Positions 10,090 to 19,749 of a DNA stretch of 64,000 nt are shown piece after piece. Below the pieces are notes generated by a model. That model worked only from the letters and a program-made list of their open reading frames with translations, was not told the DNA's origin and did no database searches. The DNA comes from Acinetobacter tandoii DSM 14970 = CIP 107469 (GTDB lineage Bacteria; Pseudomonadota; Gammaproteobacteria; Pseudomonadales; Moraxellaceae), in the NCBI RefSeq assembly GCF_000400735.1, contig NZ_KE007371.1, forward strand, positions 270,702 to 334,701. The letters run 5' to 3'. Each line of letters opens with the position of its first letter. Within the stretch, counting starts at the first letter, position 1. The translations under genes and the position numbers were made by a program.

Positions 10090-10773
10090 TTATTCATTAT
10101 TGTGTCGCGGATCATGCCGAATATATTGTAGTGCAATTAGTCTGGAGACAATTAAGGCTAAATACATGACACCACAAAACATTTGCAGCATTGCTAAAAT
10201 ACGTGCGGCGGGCGTCATGGGCATAATATCGGACAGTCCTGTCGCCGACTGTAAACTAAAACTTAAAAATAATAGGTTCAACCAAGATTGTAGACCCGAC
10301 GTTGGACTTTGAAAACTATGGGGAATCAGAAGTTGGCAAATGTTATATAAAAATGCAAACCCCCAAGCCATCAAGGTAAATACAGCGCCTGCTGCAAACA
10401 TTTCATCTTTGGTCAAATAACGGTCTGCAAACATATAGCGTACCAAACCATAGGCTGCCAAAAAATAAGCCAAACTTTCAAAACTGTGTGCAATTACCTG
10501 TATCGTGATGGTGTCAAAGCCCAATAAAATCAGAAGAGAAAAAATAAAAGCCCCTCCAACAAAGCTTAAGCCCAGAAAAGTATAAACGGGCGTTTGTCGA
10601 ATTACTTTGGCAATAATTAGTAAAGCCAATACCCCCAGACACCACATAAATGCCCGATATGACAACCCACGGTGTCCCATGATCGACAGCCATAACATAC
10701 AGAATTGAACCAACAATAACCATGCCGATGGCAATAAACGAAATCCTTTCCAGAAGTCGATCATCACTTGCAT
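10090..10773 (-). CDS. Membrane protein with ion-channel-like pore segment
   Basis: 227 residues with about six hydrophobic segments. The last two flank a re-entrant stretch (LQSATGLSDIMPMTPAAR) that resembles the pore loop of two-helix potassium channels, where the usual text is TVGYGD-x-x-P-x-T. Here it reads TGLSD, so selectivity may differ or be lost. No cytoplasmic ligand-binding domain follows. Start chosen at ATG 10773 behind GGCAGGCAGAT. It stands alone between betT and actP. The ion-channel family call rests on this loop and the helix layout. Confidence 0.6.
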   Translation of the reverse strand: MQVMIDFWKGFRLLPSAWLLLVQFCMLWLSIMGHRGLSYRAFMWCLGVLALLIIAKVIRQTPVYTFLGLSFVGGAFIFSLLILLGFDTITIQVIAHSFESLAYFLAAYGLVRYMFADRYLTKDEMFAAGAVFTLMAWGFAFLYNICQLLIPHSFQSPTSGLQSWLNLLFLSFSLQSATGLSDIMPMTPAARILAMLQMFCGVMYLALIVSRLIALQYIRHDPRHNNE

Positions 10774-10931
10774 ATCTGCCTGCCTTATTCAATTGATGGG
10801 AACACTTCAAACATTTGTTTGTACTTATTTTTGAGAAATCTTTTATTTTACTTATTCTGTTTTAGCGTATTTAGTGGACTAGGTCTAGCAGGTATTCGGT
10901 ATTCATTATTTGACAACTTTGAGTACGCAAT

Positions 10932-10959
10932 AAAAAAAGCCCCTGACGGGGCTTTTTTT
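10932..10959. terminator. Intrinsic terminator downstream of actP
   Basis: GCCCC/GGGGC stem, loop TGAC, flanked by seven A and seven T residues; serves actP (ending at 10976) on the minus strand and can act in both directions. Confidence 0.85.
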
Positions 10960-10975
10960 ATTGTTTGATTCAGAA

Positions 10976-12691
10976 TTAGTGATCAGACGCGCCTGAAATA
11001 CCAACACCTGTCATCGAACGTACATACTGTGCATCAAATGCTTTACGTTCTGCTTGGGCACGTGCAGAATTATCTGTCACAGAGAACAACCAGCAGCAGA
11101 AAAACGCCAATGGCATAGCAAAGATTGCAGGACCATTGAATGGGTTGATTGGCGTATCAGAAATACCCAAAGTGTCTACCCAAACTGCTTTCGCTAAGAT
11201 AATGAGTACCACCGCAGTGATTAGACCCACCAAACCGCCAATTACTGCACCACGTGTCGTTAAGCCTTTCCAGAACATTGATAATACAAGCACTGGGAAG
11301 TTCGCACATGCAGCTACAGAGAATGCTAAACCAACCATGAAGGCAACGTTTTGTTTTTCGAACAAAATACCCAAAATCATGGCAAAAATAGCTAAACCTA
11401 AAGTTGCAATTTTAGACATGCGAAGTTCAGATTCAGGAGTCGTTTGACCTTTCTTGAATACGTTTGCATACAAGTCATGAGAGATTGCTGAAGCGCCAGA
11501 CAATGTCAAACCTGCAACTACTGCAAGAATCGTTGCAAATGCTACTGCTGAAATGAAGCCCATGAACAAGTCACCGCCCAATGCATCAGACAAGTGAACC
11601 GCAGCCATGTTGTTACCACCAACAAGCTCAAGCTTGCCAGTCATTGCCATTTTCGCAACATCAAGGAACTGTGGGTTGTTCGATACATAAAGGATCGCAC
11701 CAAAGCCGATGATGAAAGTTAAAAGATAGAAATAACCAATAAAACCTGTTGCCACAACTACTGATTTACGTGCTTCTTTTGCATCTTTAACGGTAAAGAA
11801 ACGCATTAAGATGTGTGGAAGACCTGCTGTGCCGAACATCAATGCAAGACCTAAAGAAATCGCATCAATTGGATTCGCTGCAAGTTTACCAGGACCCATG
11901 ATGTTTCCTGCTTCAGCTACAGTAATTTCATGTACTTTTGCAAAAACATCAATCGATTGAGAGAACATTTCAGCGAAGCTAAAACCTACGCCTTTCATGA
12001 CCATGAATGCCATAAATGAAGCGCCAGATAAAAGCATTACCGCTTTAATAATCTGTACCCAAGTCGTTGCCAACATTCCACCGAAGATTACGTAAGCCAT
12101 CATCAGAAGACCAACAATCACTACAGCAATGTTGTAGTTCAAACCAAATAGAAGTTTGATCAACTGACCTGCACCCACCATCTGAGCAATCAGATAGAAT
12201 GCAACTACAACTAATGAACTGATTGCTGCAAGTGTACGTACTGGTTTTTCCGCCAAACGGAATGACACCACGTCAGATAAGTTGAACTTACCTAAATTAC
12301 GTAGACGTTCAGCCACCAAGAACAATACAACTGGCCAACCCACCATGAAACCCAATGAATACAGCAAGCCGTCAAAACCTGAGCTGAAAACCATTGCAGA
12401 AATACCCAAGAATGACGCTGCGGACATATAGTCACCCGCAATCGCTAAACCATTTTGGAAACCTGAAATTCCACCACCTGCTGTATAGAAGTCTGCAGTG
12501 TTGGTGGTTTGTTTTGCCGCCCATTTCGTAATAAACAAGGTAAAGCCGACAAAAATGGCAAACATGATGATGGCATGCCAGTTAGTTGCTTGCTGTTCTG
12601 CTGCACCTAAGTCTGGACTTGCTAGTGCGACACCTGAAGCCATTAGGGTTGTTGCAGCAACTGTAAGTGCTTTCAATGAATTCCATTTCAT
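10976..12691 (-). CDS. actP: ActP cation/acetate symporter
   Basis: 571-residue sodium/solute symporter (SSF family) that imports acetate and other short monocarboxylates across the inner membrane. It begins with a signal-like segment ([17 protein letters not shown]) and has about 13 membrane helices with family motifs such as [29 protein letters not shown], read in pieces, and [15 protein letters not shown]. Its ATG overlaps the stop of yjcH (TGATG), so the two are translationally coupled. crbS, a kinase controlling such genes in other gamma-proteobacteria, is divergent just upstream. acs lies about 9 kb away instead of in the same operon as in E. coli. Confidence 0.95.
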   Translation of the reverse strand: MKWNSLKALTVAATTLMASGVALASPDLGAAEQQATNWHAIIMFAIFVGFTLFITKWAAKQTTNTADFYTAGGGISGFQNGLAIAGDYMSAASFLGISAMVFSSGFDGLLYSLGFMVGWPVVLFLVAERLRNLGKFNLSDVVSFRLAEKPVRTLAAISSLVVVAFYLIAQMVGAGQLIKLLFGLNYNIAVVIVGLLMMAYVIFGGMLATTWVQIIKAVMLLSGASFMAFMVMKGVGFSFAEMFSQSIDVFAKVHEITVAEAGNIMGPGKLAANPIDAISLGLALMFGTAGLPHILMRFFTVKDAKEARKSVVVATGFIGYFYLLTFIIGFGAILYVSNNPQFLDVAKMAMTGKLELVGGNNMAAVHLSDALGGDLFMGFISAVAFATILAVVAGLTLSGASAISHDLYANVFKKGQTTPESELRMSKIATLGLAIFAMILGILFEKQNVAFMVGLAFSVAACANFPVLVLSMFWKGLTTRGAVIGGLVGLITAVVLIILAKAVWVDTLGISDTPINPFNGPAIFAMPLAFFCCWLFSVTDNSARAQAERKAFDAQYVRSMTGVGISGASDH

Positions 12692-13023
12692 CAGTGGTGT
12701 CCTTTCTCATGCGCAATTGCTTCAACTTCGCGGATTGCTTCTTCATTTAATGCATCAAGTTTGTTATTCGCGATATACGAATACACACCACATAAAACAA
12801 AAGACAATACAATAATACTTAGACCCAATGGCATACCAATTGTGGTAACACCACCACTAAAGGAAGTCATTAAAAACTCTTTGTTATAGCCGACCAACAG
12901 CATGAAACCAACGTACACTACTAACATAATGACCGTCAGTGTCCAGCTGAGTTTACTTTTGCGACTGACCATTTCCTTAAATTTGGGATTTTGCAGAATT
13001 TGGTTTACCTGAACCTCATCCAT
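12691..13023 (-). CDS. yjcH: DUF485 membrane protein (YjcH)
   Basis: 110 residues with two membrane helices (about 27-46 and 65-85), the DUF485 layout; the N-terminal [14 protein letters not shown] segment and the charged C-terminus are typical. Genes of this family almost always precede actP, and here the stop overlaps the actP start by one base. The role is presumed to be in acetate symport or ActP assembly, without proof. The ribosome binding site AGGAGCAAG is strong. The 184-base gap to crbS should hold the divergent promoters. Confidence 0.92.
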   Translation of the reverse strand: MDEVQVNQILQNPKFKEMVSRKSKLSWTLTVIMLVVYVGFMLLVGYNKEFLMTSFSGGVTTIGMPLGLSIIVLSFVLCGVYSYIANNKLDALNEEAIREVEAIAHEKGHH

Positions 13024-13207
13024 AATCTTGCTCCTGTGAAGCGTCCAGCCATAGACGCATTTTTAATTTGAATTATTTCGTATACAAACTTAACAATGTT
13101 GTAGGGTTCTTGTAATTTAGACTTTGGTCGTTAAATTTTAAGCAAATCAAACTGCCACGAACTTGAATAGGCTATGATAAGCCCGTAACTCGGGACAATT
13201 CAGCACT

Positions 13208-16200
13208 ATGAACAGTTGGCTTATTATTGGTGTTCTCGCACTTTATATCGTATTACTTTTTATTTGCGCTTTCTATGGGGAGAAACACGCAACTCGTCTA
13301 AGCACGCGTGGACGGATGCTGTTGTTTAGCTTAACTTTAGGAGTGTATTGTTCTTCATGGACATTTTACGGTGCAACAGGTGCCGCAGTTCGTGAAGGCA
13401 TTATCTTCCTGCCAATTTATTTAGGCCCTTTACTGTTTGTTGCGCTGGGTTATGACATTTGGCGTAGACTTGGTCGTGTGCGTCAACACCATGCGATTTC
13501 TTCAATTGCTGACTTTATGGCAGCACGCTATGGTAAAAGTGGACCTTTGGCTTCACTGGTCACCATTTTAGCAGTGATTGCTATTATTCCTTATCTCGCG
13601 CTGCAACTCCGTGCGATTGCTTTAAGTGCAACCGTTATTTTGCAGCAAAACACAGGGTTGGAAAGTACCACCAATAGTGTGCTTTTTCTGACAGGTATTC
13701 TGGCTATTTTGGCCATGATTTTCGGAACGCGACAAATCGCCAATACCGAGCAGCATGGCGGATTAATGCTGGCTGTGGCGTTTGAATCTTTCGTCAAATT
13801 ATTCGCTTTGCTTTGCGTGGCCATTTTCTTCGTTTTTGCTGAACCTGAAAACCTTGGGCAAATTTCACATGATGTCGGCAAAACCTTCAAAGATGTCCAA
13901 CTCTTTGGCGTACCCGAAACCTTCTGGATTCAAACGCTGTTGGCCGCCTTAGCCATTATCTGTCTACCTCGCCAATTCCATGTTGCTGTGGTCGAACTAC
14001 GGGATGAAAAACATATTCGTGGCGCGCGTCGCTGGTTTGCCATTTATCTTATTCTCACCACACTGGCGATTATTCCGATTGCCAGTTGGGCATTACATGC
14101 TGCACCTGAGTATTTAGCGATTCCCGATGTTGCAGTACTCTCACTTCCGATTAGTTATCAGCAGGATTGGCTCACTATCTTGGCATTTTTGGGTGGATTT
14201 TCTGCCTCAACAGGCATGTTGTTGGTGTCATCGGTTGCCTTGTCTATCATGCTCAGTAATGACCTGATCATGCCGGCTCTATGGCGCTTCAATTTTCTTT
14301 CTCGACATGATAAACGTATGCCTTTGGTGCTGAAGTTTACTCGTCGGGTCTGTATCTTAGCGGTCATGCTGTTGGGCTTTTTATTCTTTCATTTCTTCAA
14401 CGATATTGATCAGCTCTCGGTATTTGGCCTATTGGCTTTTAGTGCGGTAGCACAATTTGCCCCTGCCTTAATTGGAGGCTTGTACTGGCGTGGTGGGAGT
14501 AAACAAGGCGTTTATGCAGGCTTAATTGTTGGTTTTATGATGTGGGCTTATACCCTACTACTACCCACCATATTACGCAGCTTCCCTGAAGATTACACCA
14601 CCTTCACCATGCAGTTCTTACTCCATGGCCCATTCGGTCTAAGCTGGTTACGCCCTGAAGCCCTACTGGGTTTTGAATCTTTTGCGCCCTTAACCCACGG
14701 TGTCATTTGGGCTTTGGGTCTTAATATTCTGTTATATATCTGGATTTCTCGTATTTTCCGACCAAGCATTGCAGAACAAATTCAAGCAGAAAGTTTCTTT
14801 TATTATGAAACCAAACCACTACCTGCTCAAAATACATCTTCTGAAATCAACTATTTACATCATGATGTCGCACGTTTAAAAGTTGCAGACTTAATTACCT
14901 TAGCCAAACGCATTACTGGAGATGGACCTACAACCCGAGCTTTTGAACAATTCTGTCAACAAAACAATGTCGTTTTAAATGCCAACAGCAGCGCCAATGG
15001 CATGTGGTGGCGCTTTACGGAACAGTATTTGGCAGGCACCATTGGTGCAGCATCTGCACGTACTTTATTGACGACTGCAATGGTCAATAATGGCTTAGCT
15101 TTAGGGCAAGTGGCGAACATCTTAGACCAAGCCTCTCAATGGCAACGTTTTAATCAAAACCTGATTATGACCATGATCGACCACATGACCCAAGGTGTGA
15201 GTGTTGTGGATGAAAACATGTGCTTAGTGGCATGGAATAATCAATATCTTAAATTATTTGATTATCCTAAAGATCTGGCTTATGTCGGTTGTCCAATTGC
15301 CGATTTAATTCGCTATAACGCAGAGCGTGGCGAATGTGGACCAGGGTCGGTGGAAGAACATGTGCGTAAACGTATTCACTGGATGAAAGTCGGCAGTGCA
15401 CACGAATTTGAACGAATTCGTAAAGATGGTCGTGTCATTCAAATGCGTGGCAATCCGATTGAAGGTGGGGGATTTGTGACCACCTTCGCCGACATTACTG
15501 CATTCCGAGAAAATGAAGCGATGTTAGAGGCACGGGTACAAGATCGTACCCAACAGCTTGCGGATGCTTTGACAGAGCAACAGTTGGCACGTGAACAGGC
15601 CGATAAAGCCAATATGTCGAAAAGCCGATTTATTGCCGCAGCCAGTCACGACCTGTTACAGCCCATGCATGCTGCACGTTTGTTCAGTACGGCGTTGGAA
15701 CAAAGTGTTCAATCCGAAGAAGACCGTAAAACCTTACAACAACTGGACCGTGCTTTGCATGGGGCAGAAAGTATGTTGTCGGCATTATTAGATATTGCCC
15801 GTTTAGAAGGCGGTACGATTCAACCAAAACGTCAAGCCTATCCATTACATGACTTGTTAAGCGACTTAGAATTACAGTTTAAGTCGATTGCAGCACAACG
15901 CGGTATTCAACTACATGTACATGATGCTCAGTTCTGGATTGATACTGACCCGCAATGGATTCGCCGTATTATTCAGAACTTTGTCAGCAATGCGTTACGC
16001 TATACTGCCAAAGGACGTGTCATTGTCGGTGTTCTACGTGCTTCAGAACGTCCGCAGCATATTCGGATTGGGGTTTGGGACACTGGACCTGGTATTGCCG
16101 AAGAGCAACGAATCAAGCTGTTTCAAGAATTCGAGCGCTGCGGGCATACCTCCCCTTGGGGTGAACAAGGTCTGGGACTAGGTTTGGCGATTGTACAACG

Positions 16201-16699
16201 CATGACGGGACTATTAGATTATCCAGTACATGTCTATTCCGAGCTGGGCAAAGGTTCTTGCTTCATGATTGAAGTGCCTGTGGTCGCAGCACCTAAGGTC
16301 ATTGCAACTCCTATACAAGCGGTGCCATTAAAAACTAAAGCCTATAAGATTCTATGTTTGGATAATGATGAAACCATTTTGGAGGGTATGAGCACTTTAC
16401 TGACCAAATGGGGCTATCAAGTGTTTAAAGCCACTGAACCAGAGCAAGCTTTTGCCTTAATTCAACAAGAAAACATTCAAGTCTGGTTGGTTGACCAACA
16501 TTTAAATGACGATAAAATGGGGTTGGACTTTATTTTACAAAATCGTCAGGAAAAAGTACCTATCGCACTCATTACCGCAGACTCTGATCCAGAGTTGCCA
16601 CAGACCTTAAAAGAACTCAATATTGTCTTGTTAAGAAAACCTTTAAAACCTGCATCGCTACGATCGTGGTTATCTGGGTTAAAAATTTCCAGTGACTAA
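13208..16699 (+). CDS. crbS: CrbS-type hybrid sensor kinase fused to an SSF transporter
   Basis: 1163 residues. Residues 1 to about 520 are a sodium/solute symporter-like membrane domain. A STAC-like linker follows near 560-610, then a PAS domain (about 647-767), a HisKA domain with phospho-acceptor His814 (AASHDLLQP), an ATPase domain (IQNFVSNALRYT, DTGPGI, GLGLGLAIV) and a C-terminal receiver with acceptor Asp1096 (LVDQHL) and Lys in LRKPLKP. This order matches CrbS of Vibrio and Pseudomonas, which with CrbR drives acs and actP in the acetate switch. It is divergent from yjcH-actP, and crbR and acs lie downstream, supporting that role. Whether the SSF part transports or only senses is unknown. 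Confidence 0.9.
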   Translation: MNSWLIIGVLALYIVLLFICAFYGEKHATRLSTRGRMLLFSLTLGVYCSSWTFYGATGAAVREGIIFLPIYLGPLLFVALGYDIWRRLGRVRQHHAISSIADFMAARYGKSGPLASLVTILAVIAIIPYLALQLRAIALSATVILQQNTGLESTTNSVLFLTGILAILAMIFGTRQIANTEQHGGLMLAVAFESFVKLFALLCVAIFFVFAEPENLGQISHDVGKTFKDVQLFGVPETFWIQTLLAALAIICLPRQFHVAVVELRDEKHIRGARRWFAIYLILTTLAIIPIASWALHAAPEYLAIPDVAVLSLPISYQQDWLTILAFLGGFSASTGMLLVSSVALSIMLSNDLIMPALWRFNFLSRHDKRMPLVLKFTRRVCILAVMLLGFLFFHFFNDIDQLSVFGLLAFSAVAQFAPALIGGLYWRGGSKQGVYAGLIVGFMMWAYTLLLPTILRSFPEDYTTFTMQFLLHGPFGLSWLRPEALLGFESFAPLTHGVIWALGLNILLYIWISRIFRPSIAEQIQAESFFYYETKPLPAQNTSSEINYLHHDVARLKVADLITLAKRITGDGPTTRAFEQFCQQNNVVLNANSSANGMWWRFTEQYLAGTIGAASARTLLTTAMVNNGLALGQVANILDQASQWQRFNQNLIMTMIDHMTQGVSVVDENMCLVAWNNQYLKLFDYPKDLAYVGCPIADLIRYNAERGECGPGSVEEHVRKRIHWMKVGSAHEFERIRKDGRVIQMRGNPIEGGGFVTTFADITAFRENEAMLEARVQDRTQQLADALTEQQLAREQADKANMSKSRFIAAASHDLLQPMHAARLFSTALEQSVQSEEDRKTLQQLDRALHGAESMLSALLDIARLEGGTIQPKRQAYPLHDLLSDLELQFKSIAAQRGIQLHVHDAQFWIDTDPQWIRRIIQNFVSNALRYTAKGRVIVGVLRASERPQHIRIGVWDTGPGIAEEQRIKLFQEFERCGHTSPWGEQGLGLGLAIVQRMTGLLDYPVHVYSELGKGSCFMIEVPVVAAPKVIATPIQAVPLKTKAYKILCLDNDETILEGMSTLLTKWGYQVFKATEPEQAFALIQQENIQVWLVDQHLNDDKMGLDFILQNRQEKVPIALITADSDPELPQTLKELNIVLLRKPLKPASLRSWLSGLKISSD

Positions 16700-17136
16700 G
16701 CATCCTAATACTTACAGGATGGTGTATTCAGAGCATTCTGAATGCATCATTTTGCTTTTAAAATGCCAAATATGACCTTAAGTAAGGACAAAAACTTTTA
16801 ACTGACTTCATATGCTGCTCTCATATATAAAATTAACTCAATGAAAATTATAAAATTATAAAAAATTAGGGAGTCGTTCTCGCATTTTATTTTTTTGGCT
16901 ATGGCAGATTCATTCAGGTTACATTAATGCACAGTTGTACACTTAGTTACAAAATTTCAACTTCATCATTTTATTGATATTTATTACTTATTTCCCACCA
17001 TATACGACTTTAGTCTTATACATTTTCCAAGGCAGAAATTCCATAAATGAGGACATCCCTCGAGCAAAAAATTCACAAGACCAATCGTTCAATTGTCAAT
17101 GCTCGCCCACATTGCACAAGCTTTCAGGAGACCTCA
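16700..17136. other. Intergenic region after crbS
   Basis: AT-rich. A short hairpin CATCCT/AGGATG sits directly after crbS and a TTCAGA/TCTGAA hairpin follows at about 16728-16743; neither has a strong T run. The rest holds possible promoter sequences for the next gene, but none is convincing. An open frame extending back to 17047 belongs to the next gene's frame and lacks a ribosome binding site. Confidence 0.4.
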
Positions 17137-17904
17137 ATGAATATTTCTGAAATGGTTCCACATGATTTACATCAAGCACAACAGTTTCATCGACTTTATG
17201 GTGTAAATGCACTATTGCCCGATATTGATTGGAATCATGTTTTTGAACAAAGTAAAATTACCCCCACTCATGTTGAAGCACTAAATACCCTCTATCAAAA
17301 TGCCGTCCCACTTGCGCTACAAGTTTTTGATGAACTCAATTTTGATGTGTTTACCCCTGCCGAATATAAACCACAAGGGCTAGGACTCTTTGAAAAACTA
17401 ACTCAACAGGAAGAAAAACTGTTGCAGTTACTTCAGACCGAGACACGTAATTTAAATCCTGCTGTTCGTCACCAAATTTGGAGTATGTTACTTCGCGGAG
17501 GTGCTGTACTAGTATTCAAAGCATGGTTAGGTAAAGTCAAAACCAATTTAGACCAATTAGACACCAGTCAATTCGATGAACTGTCCGATCTACTGTTTAT
17601 TAAAACGCCACCAATGGAATTAGCAAATTGGCTGATGGTCGATGTAAATGATCCATATGATCACATCTTTTTAATGTATGACAATCAAATCTATCTCGAC
17701 CGCTTCAACAGTTTGGAAACTGCTGCATTGTTTGTAGATTTGGGCGTCTATGACGCTGCATTTTTGAGTCTACGCGATGATCGCGTCGCAGAATATTTAA
17801 AATCGAAAGGTTATATTAGCCAAGAACAAATTGATGAATTGGAATGTGCACTCAACCCACTTTATTGTGACAATACCATGCACAAACAAGACTTTTTGGC
17901 TTAA
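17137..17904 (+). CDS. Conserved-looking hypothetical protein between crbS and crbR
   Basis: 255 residues, soluble, acidic, with no signal peptide or membrane segment. The start at 17137 is chosen for its strong AGGAG ribosome binding site (CAGGAGACCTCA); an upstream ATG at 17047 has none. I do not recognise a family. Visible features are a helical N-terminal half (about residues 15-115), a short hydrophobic stretch near 125-137 (LLRGGAVLVFKAWLG), an acidic Asp-rich section (MVDVNDPYDHIFLMYD) and two Cys near the C-terminus. Its position between the sensor and the regulator of the acetate switch suggests a link but does not prove one. A terminator separates it from crbR. Confidence 0.8.
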   Translation: MNISEMVPHDLHQAQQFHRLYGVNALLPDIDWNHVFEQSKITPTHVEALNTLYQNAVPLALQVFDELNFDVFTPAEYKPQGLGLFEKLTQQEEKLLQLLQTETRNLNPAVRHQIWSMLLRGGAVLVFKAWLGKVKTNLDQLDTSQFDELSDLLFIKTPPMELANWLMVDVNDPYDHIFLMYDNQIYLDRFNSLETAALFVDLGVYDAAFLSLRDDRVAEYLKSKGYISQEQIDELECALNPLYCDNTMHKQDFLA

Positions 17905-17921
17905 TGCCGCTTGATACAGAT

Positions 17922-17955
17922 AAAAATAAAGACCTCTAAAAGGTCTTTATTTTTT
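17922..17955. terminator. Bidirectional terminator
   Basis: 14-bp stem AAAAATAAAGACCT/AGGTCTTTATTTTT with loop CTAAA between the convergent unknown gene and crbR. Confidence 0.88.
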
Positions 17956-17968
17956 GTACTTCACAGCA

Positions 17969-18619
17969 TTACATTTTCTTTTCATCAATATTCAGCGCAT
18001 TAATGGCCAAGACCGCCTGAGTACGATTCTGCACGCCTAATTTACGGAAAATGGCAGTCACGTGCGCTTTAATCGTAGCTTCTGATACATCTAGTTCATA
18101 GGCAATCTGCTTGTTGAGCAAACCTTCCGCAACCATCATTAACACGCGGAACTGTTGTGGCGTAAGCGATTGAATACGCTCTGCCAATTCAGTTTCATCT
18201 GCTGCACGCGGGTCAAAACTCGTATTGGTTGGCAAATTTGGTGGCAACCAAATTTCACCTTCTAGAACTTGGCGAATCGCCTCACCAATATGACTCGGAT
18301 GTGCTGACTTCGGAATATAACCCATAGCACCATGCGCAATGGCACGCTGGATAATTGACACTTCCTCATGCGCAGAAACCACAATAATCGGCAGCGATGG
18401 GTATTGTGCACGAACATGAACCAATGCAGAAAAACCTGAAGCACCAGGTAAATTTAAGTCTAATAAGACCAAATCAGGTTCAGGACCTTTTTCTAAACGT
18501 TCATAAAATTCATTTACTGCGGCAGTCTCATTAATTTGGGCTTGAGGTAAGCTATAGCGAACGGCTTGAATCAAAGCATGACGAAACAACGGATGATCAT
18601 CAACGATTAAAATATTCAT
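17969..18619 (-). CDS. crbR: CrbR-type LuxR-family response regulator
   Basis: 216 residues. Receiver domain residues 1-120: acidic pair DD at 7-8, phospho-acceptor Asp in VLLDLNLPG, Thr/Ser switch (VVSAH) and Lys in YIPKSA. A C-terminal LuxR-type helix-turn-helix follows (LTPQQFRVLMMVAEGLLNKQIA, DVSEATIKAHV), read in pieces. It is a DNA-binding activator. Its location in one neighbourhood with crbS, actP and acs makes it the probable partner of CrbS, as in the Vibrio and Pseudomonas CrbS/CrbR acetate switch. Other LuxR-type roles cannot be excluded from sequence alone. Confidence 0.87.
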   Translation of the reverse strand: MNILIVDDHPLFRHALIQAVRYSLPQAQINETAAVNEFYERLEKGPEPDLVLLDLNLPGASGFSALVHVRAQYPSLPIIVVSAHEEVSIIQRAIAHGAMGYIPKSAHPSHIGEAIRQVLEGEIWLPPNLPTNTSFDPRAADETELAERIQSLTPQQFRVLMMVAEGLLNKQIAYELDVSEATIKAHVTAIFRKLGVQNRTQAVLAINALNIDEKKM

Positions 18620-18988
18620 AAGCAGCGTAAGAGATCTAGTGCACAGTAATTCTTATTCTAACCATACATGTGCCCTTAAGGATATGCAAATATTAACTAT
18701 TTTTTAAATAACTACAAAAAATAGGGAAATCACCCGTATAAAGTTTTTCGAAAAAGGCGAAAAACAAATCTGAATTTACTATAAATCTAATTCTCAGGTT
18801 AAAAATCCTTATTCATTTGCAATATAAATTGAGAATTCAACCAATTACTCAAGATTGTTGCGACTCATCTCACCATTTTTAGATATATCTTAAAATCAGA
18901 TAATGAATCTGTTTTTCCTTATTTTACAGCGCCTTTGCTCCTGTTGATAAATAGTAAACATTCTAAGACTGCTTTTAGGTTATTTACT
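18620..18988. other. Divergent intergenic region crbR/msuE
   Basis: AT-rich spacer that must hold promoters for crbR (minus) and msuE-sfnG (plus). Sulfone genes in Pseudomonas use sigma-54, but I see no clear TGGCAC-N5-TTGC element here. No other feature was recognised. Confidence 0.4.
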
Positions 18989-19723
18989 ATGTCATCTTCT
19001 CATCAACCCAAACCCCTCAATATTGTCGCTGTTTCAGGTGGTTTAAATACACCATCTAAAACCGAAGCTTTGGTTCAAGAAATTCTGAATGAACTGGGTG
19101 AAGCCACGCCAATCAATGTACATTTTATTAAGTTTAGCGAAATTGGACATTTATTAGGGGGCGCTATTTATCGCCATCAGTTACCTCAACGTATCCAAGA
19201 TGATTTAGCGGCAGTAGAAGCAGCCGATGCATTGATTGTGGGGACTCCTGTTTATCGTGCTTCATTTACAGGACTTTTCAAACATTTCTTTGACTTTGTC
19301 GAGCAAACCGCATTAGTGGATGTCCCTGTATTACTGGCTGCATCAGGCGGAAGTGACCGTCATGCCTTGGTATTGGAGCACCAACTACGTCCGCTGTTTA
19401 GCTTTTTCCAAGCACAAACGCTTCCAATTGGCGTGTATGCCACAGACCGTGATTTCACTCCAGAATACACCATTCACAGTGAACTGTTGCGTGACCGTAT
19501 TACTCTGGCTGTTGCACGTGCCTTACCAATTTTGGAATGGGCGCCAGCCAAAGGACAACGTGCCGATGTCATCAAAGAAAAATCCCAACATGCTAATCAA
19601 ACTTTGGGCATTAATACGCAAATTGAACAGGCCGAAGTTTTACCTTCTGCCGCAGTACCAAGTTTAGATGCGGCTGAGTCTCGGCTCCATGCAAAAAAAC
19701 CGCTACAAAGCCATGTTGCATAA
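18989..19723 (+). CDS. msuE: MsuE-like NAD(P)H-dependent FMN reductase
   Basis: 244 residues from the ATG at 18989 (MSSSHQPK); an upstream in-frame start at 18935 adds residues unlike the family. Flavodoxin-like fold of the NADPH-dependent FMN reductase family: VAVSGGLNTPSKTE binds FMN phosphate, followed by VGTPVYRASFTGLFKHFFD. It would supply reduced FMN to the monooxygenase encoded 27 bases downstream. The C-terminal tail of about 50 residues after the reductase domain is longer than the minimal fold and of unknown use. Pathway: release of sulfite from organic sulfones and sulfonates under sulfate limitation. Confidence 0.85.
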   Translation: MSSSHQPKPLNIVAVSGGLNTPSKTEALVQEILNELGEATPINVHFIKFSEIGHLLGGAIYRHQLPQRIQDDLAAVEAADALIVGTPVYRASFTGLFKHFFDFVEQTALVDVPVLLAASGGSDRHALVLEHQLRPLFSFFQAQTLPIGVYATDRDFTPEYTIHSELLRDRITLAVARALPILEWAPAKGQRADVIKEKSQHANQTLGINTQIEQAEVLPSAAVPSLDAAESRLHAKKPLQSHVA

Positions 19724-19749
19724 AAATTAAACCTTTTGAGGGTCTCCGC

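Noticed and set aside
10768..10968. 66-codon frame before the actP terminator
   Set aside because: Runs into the terminator hairpin and has no ribosome binding site or family pattern.
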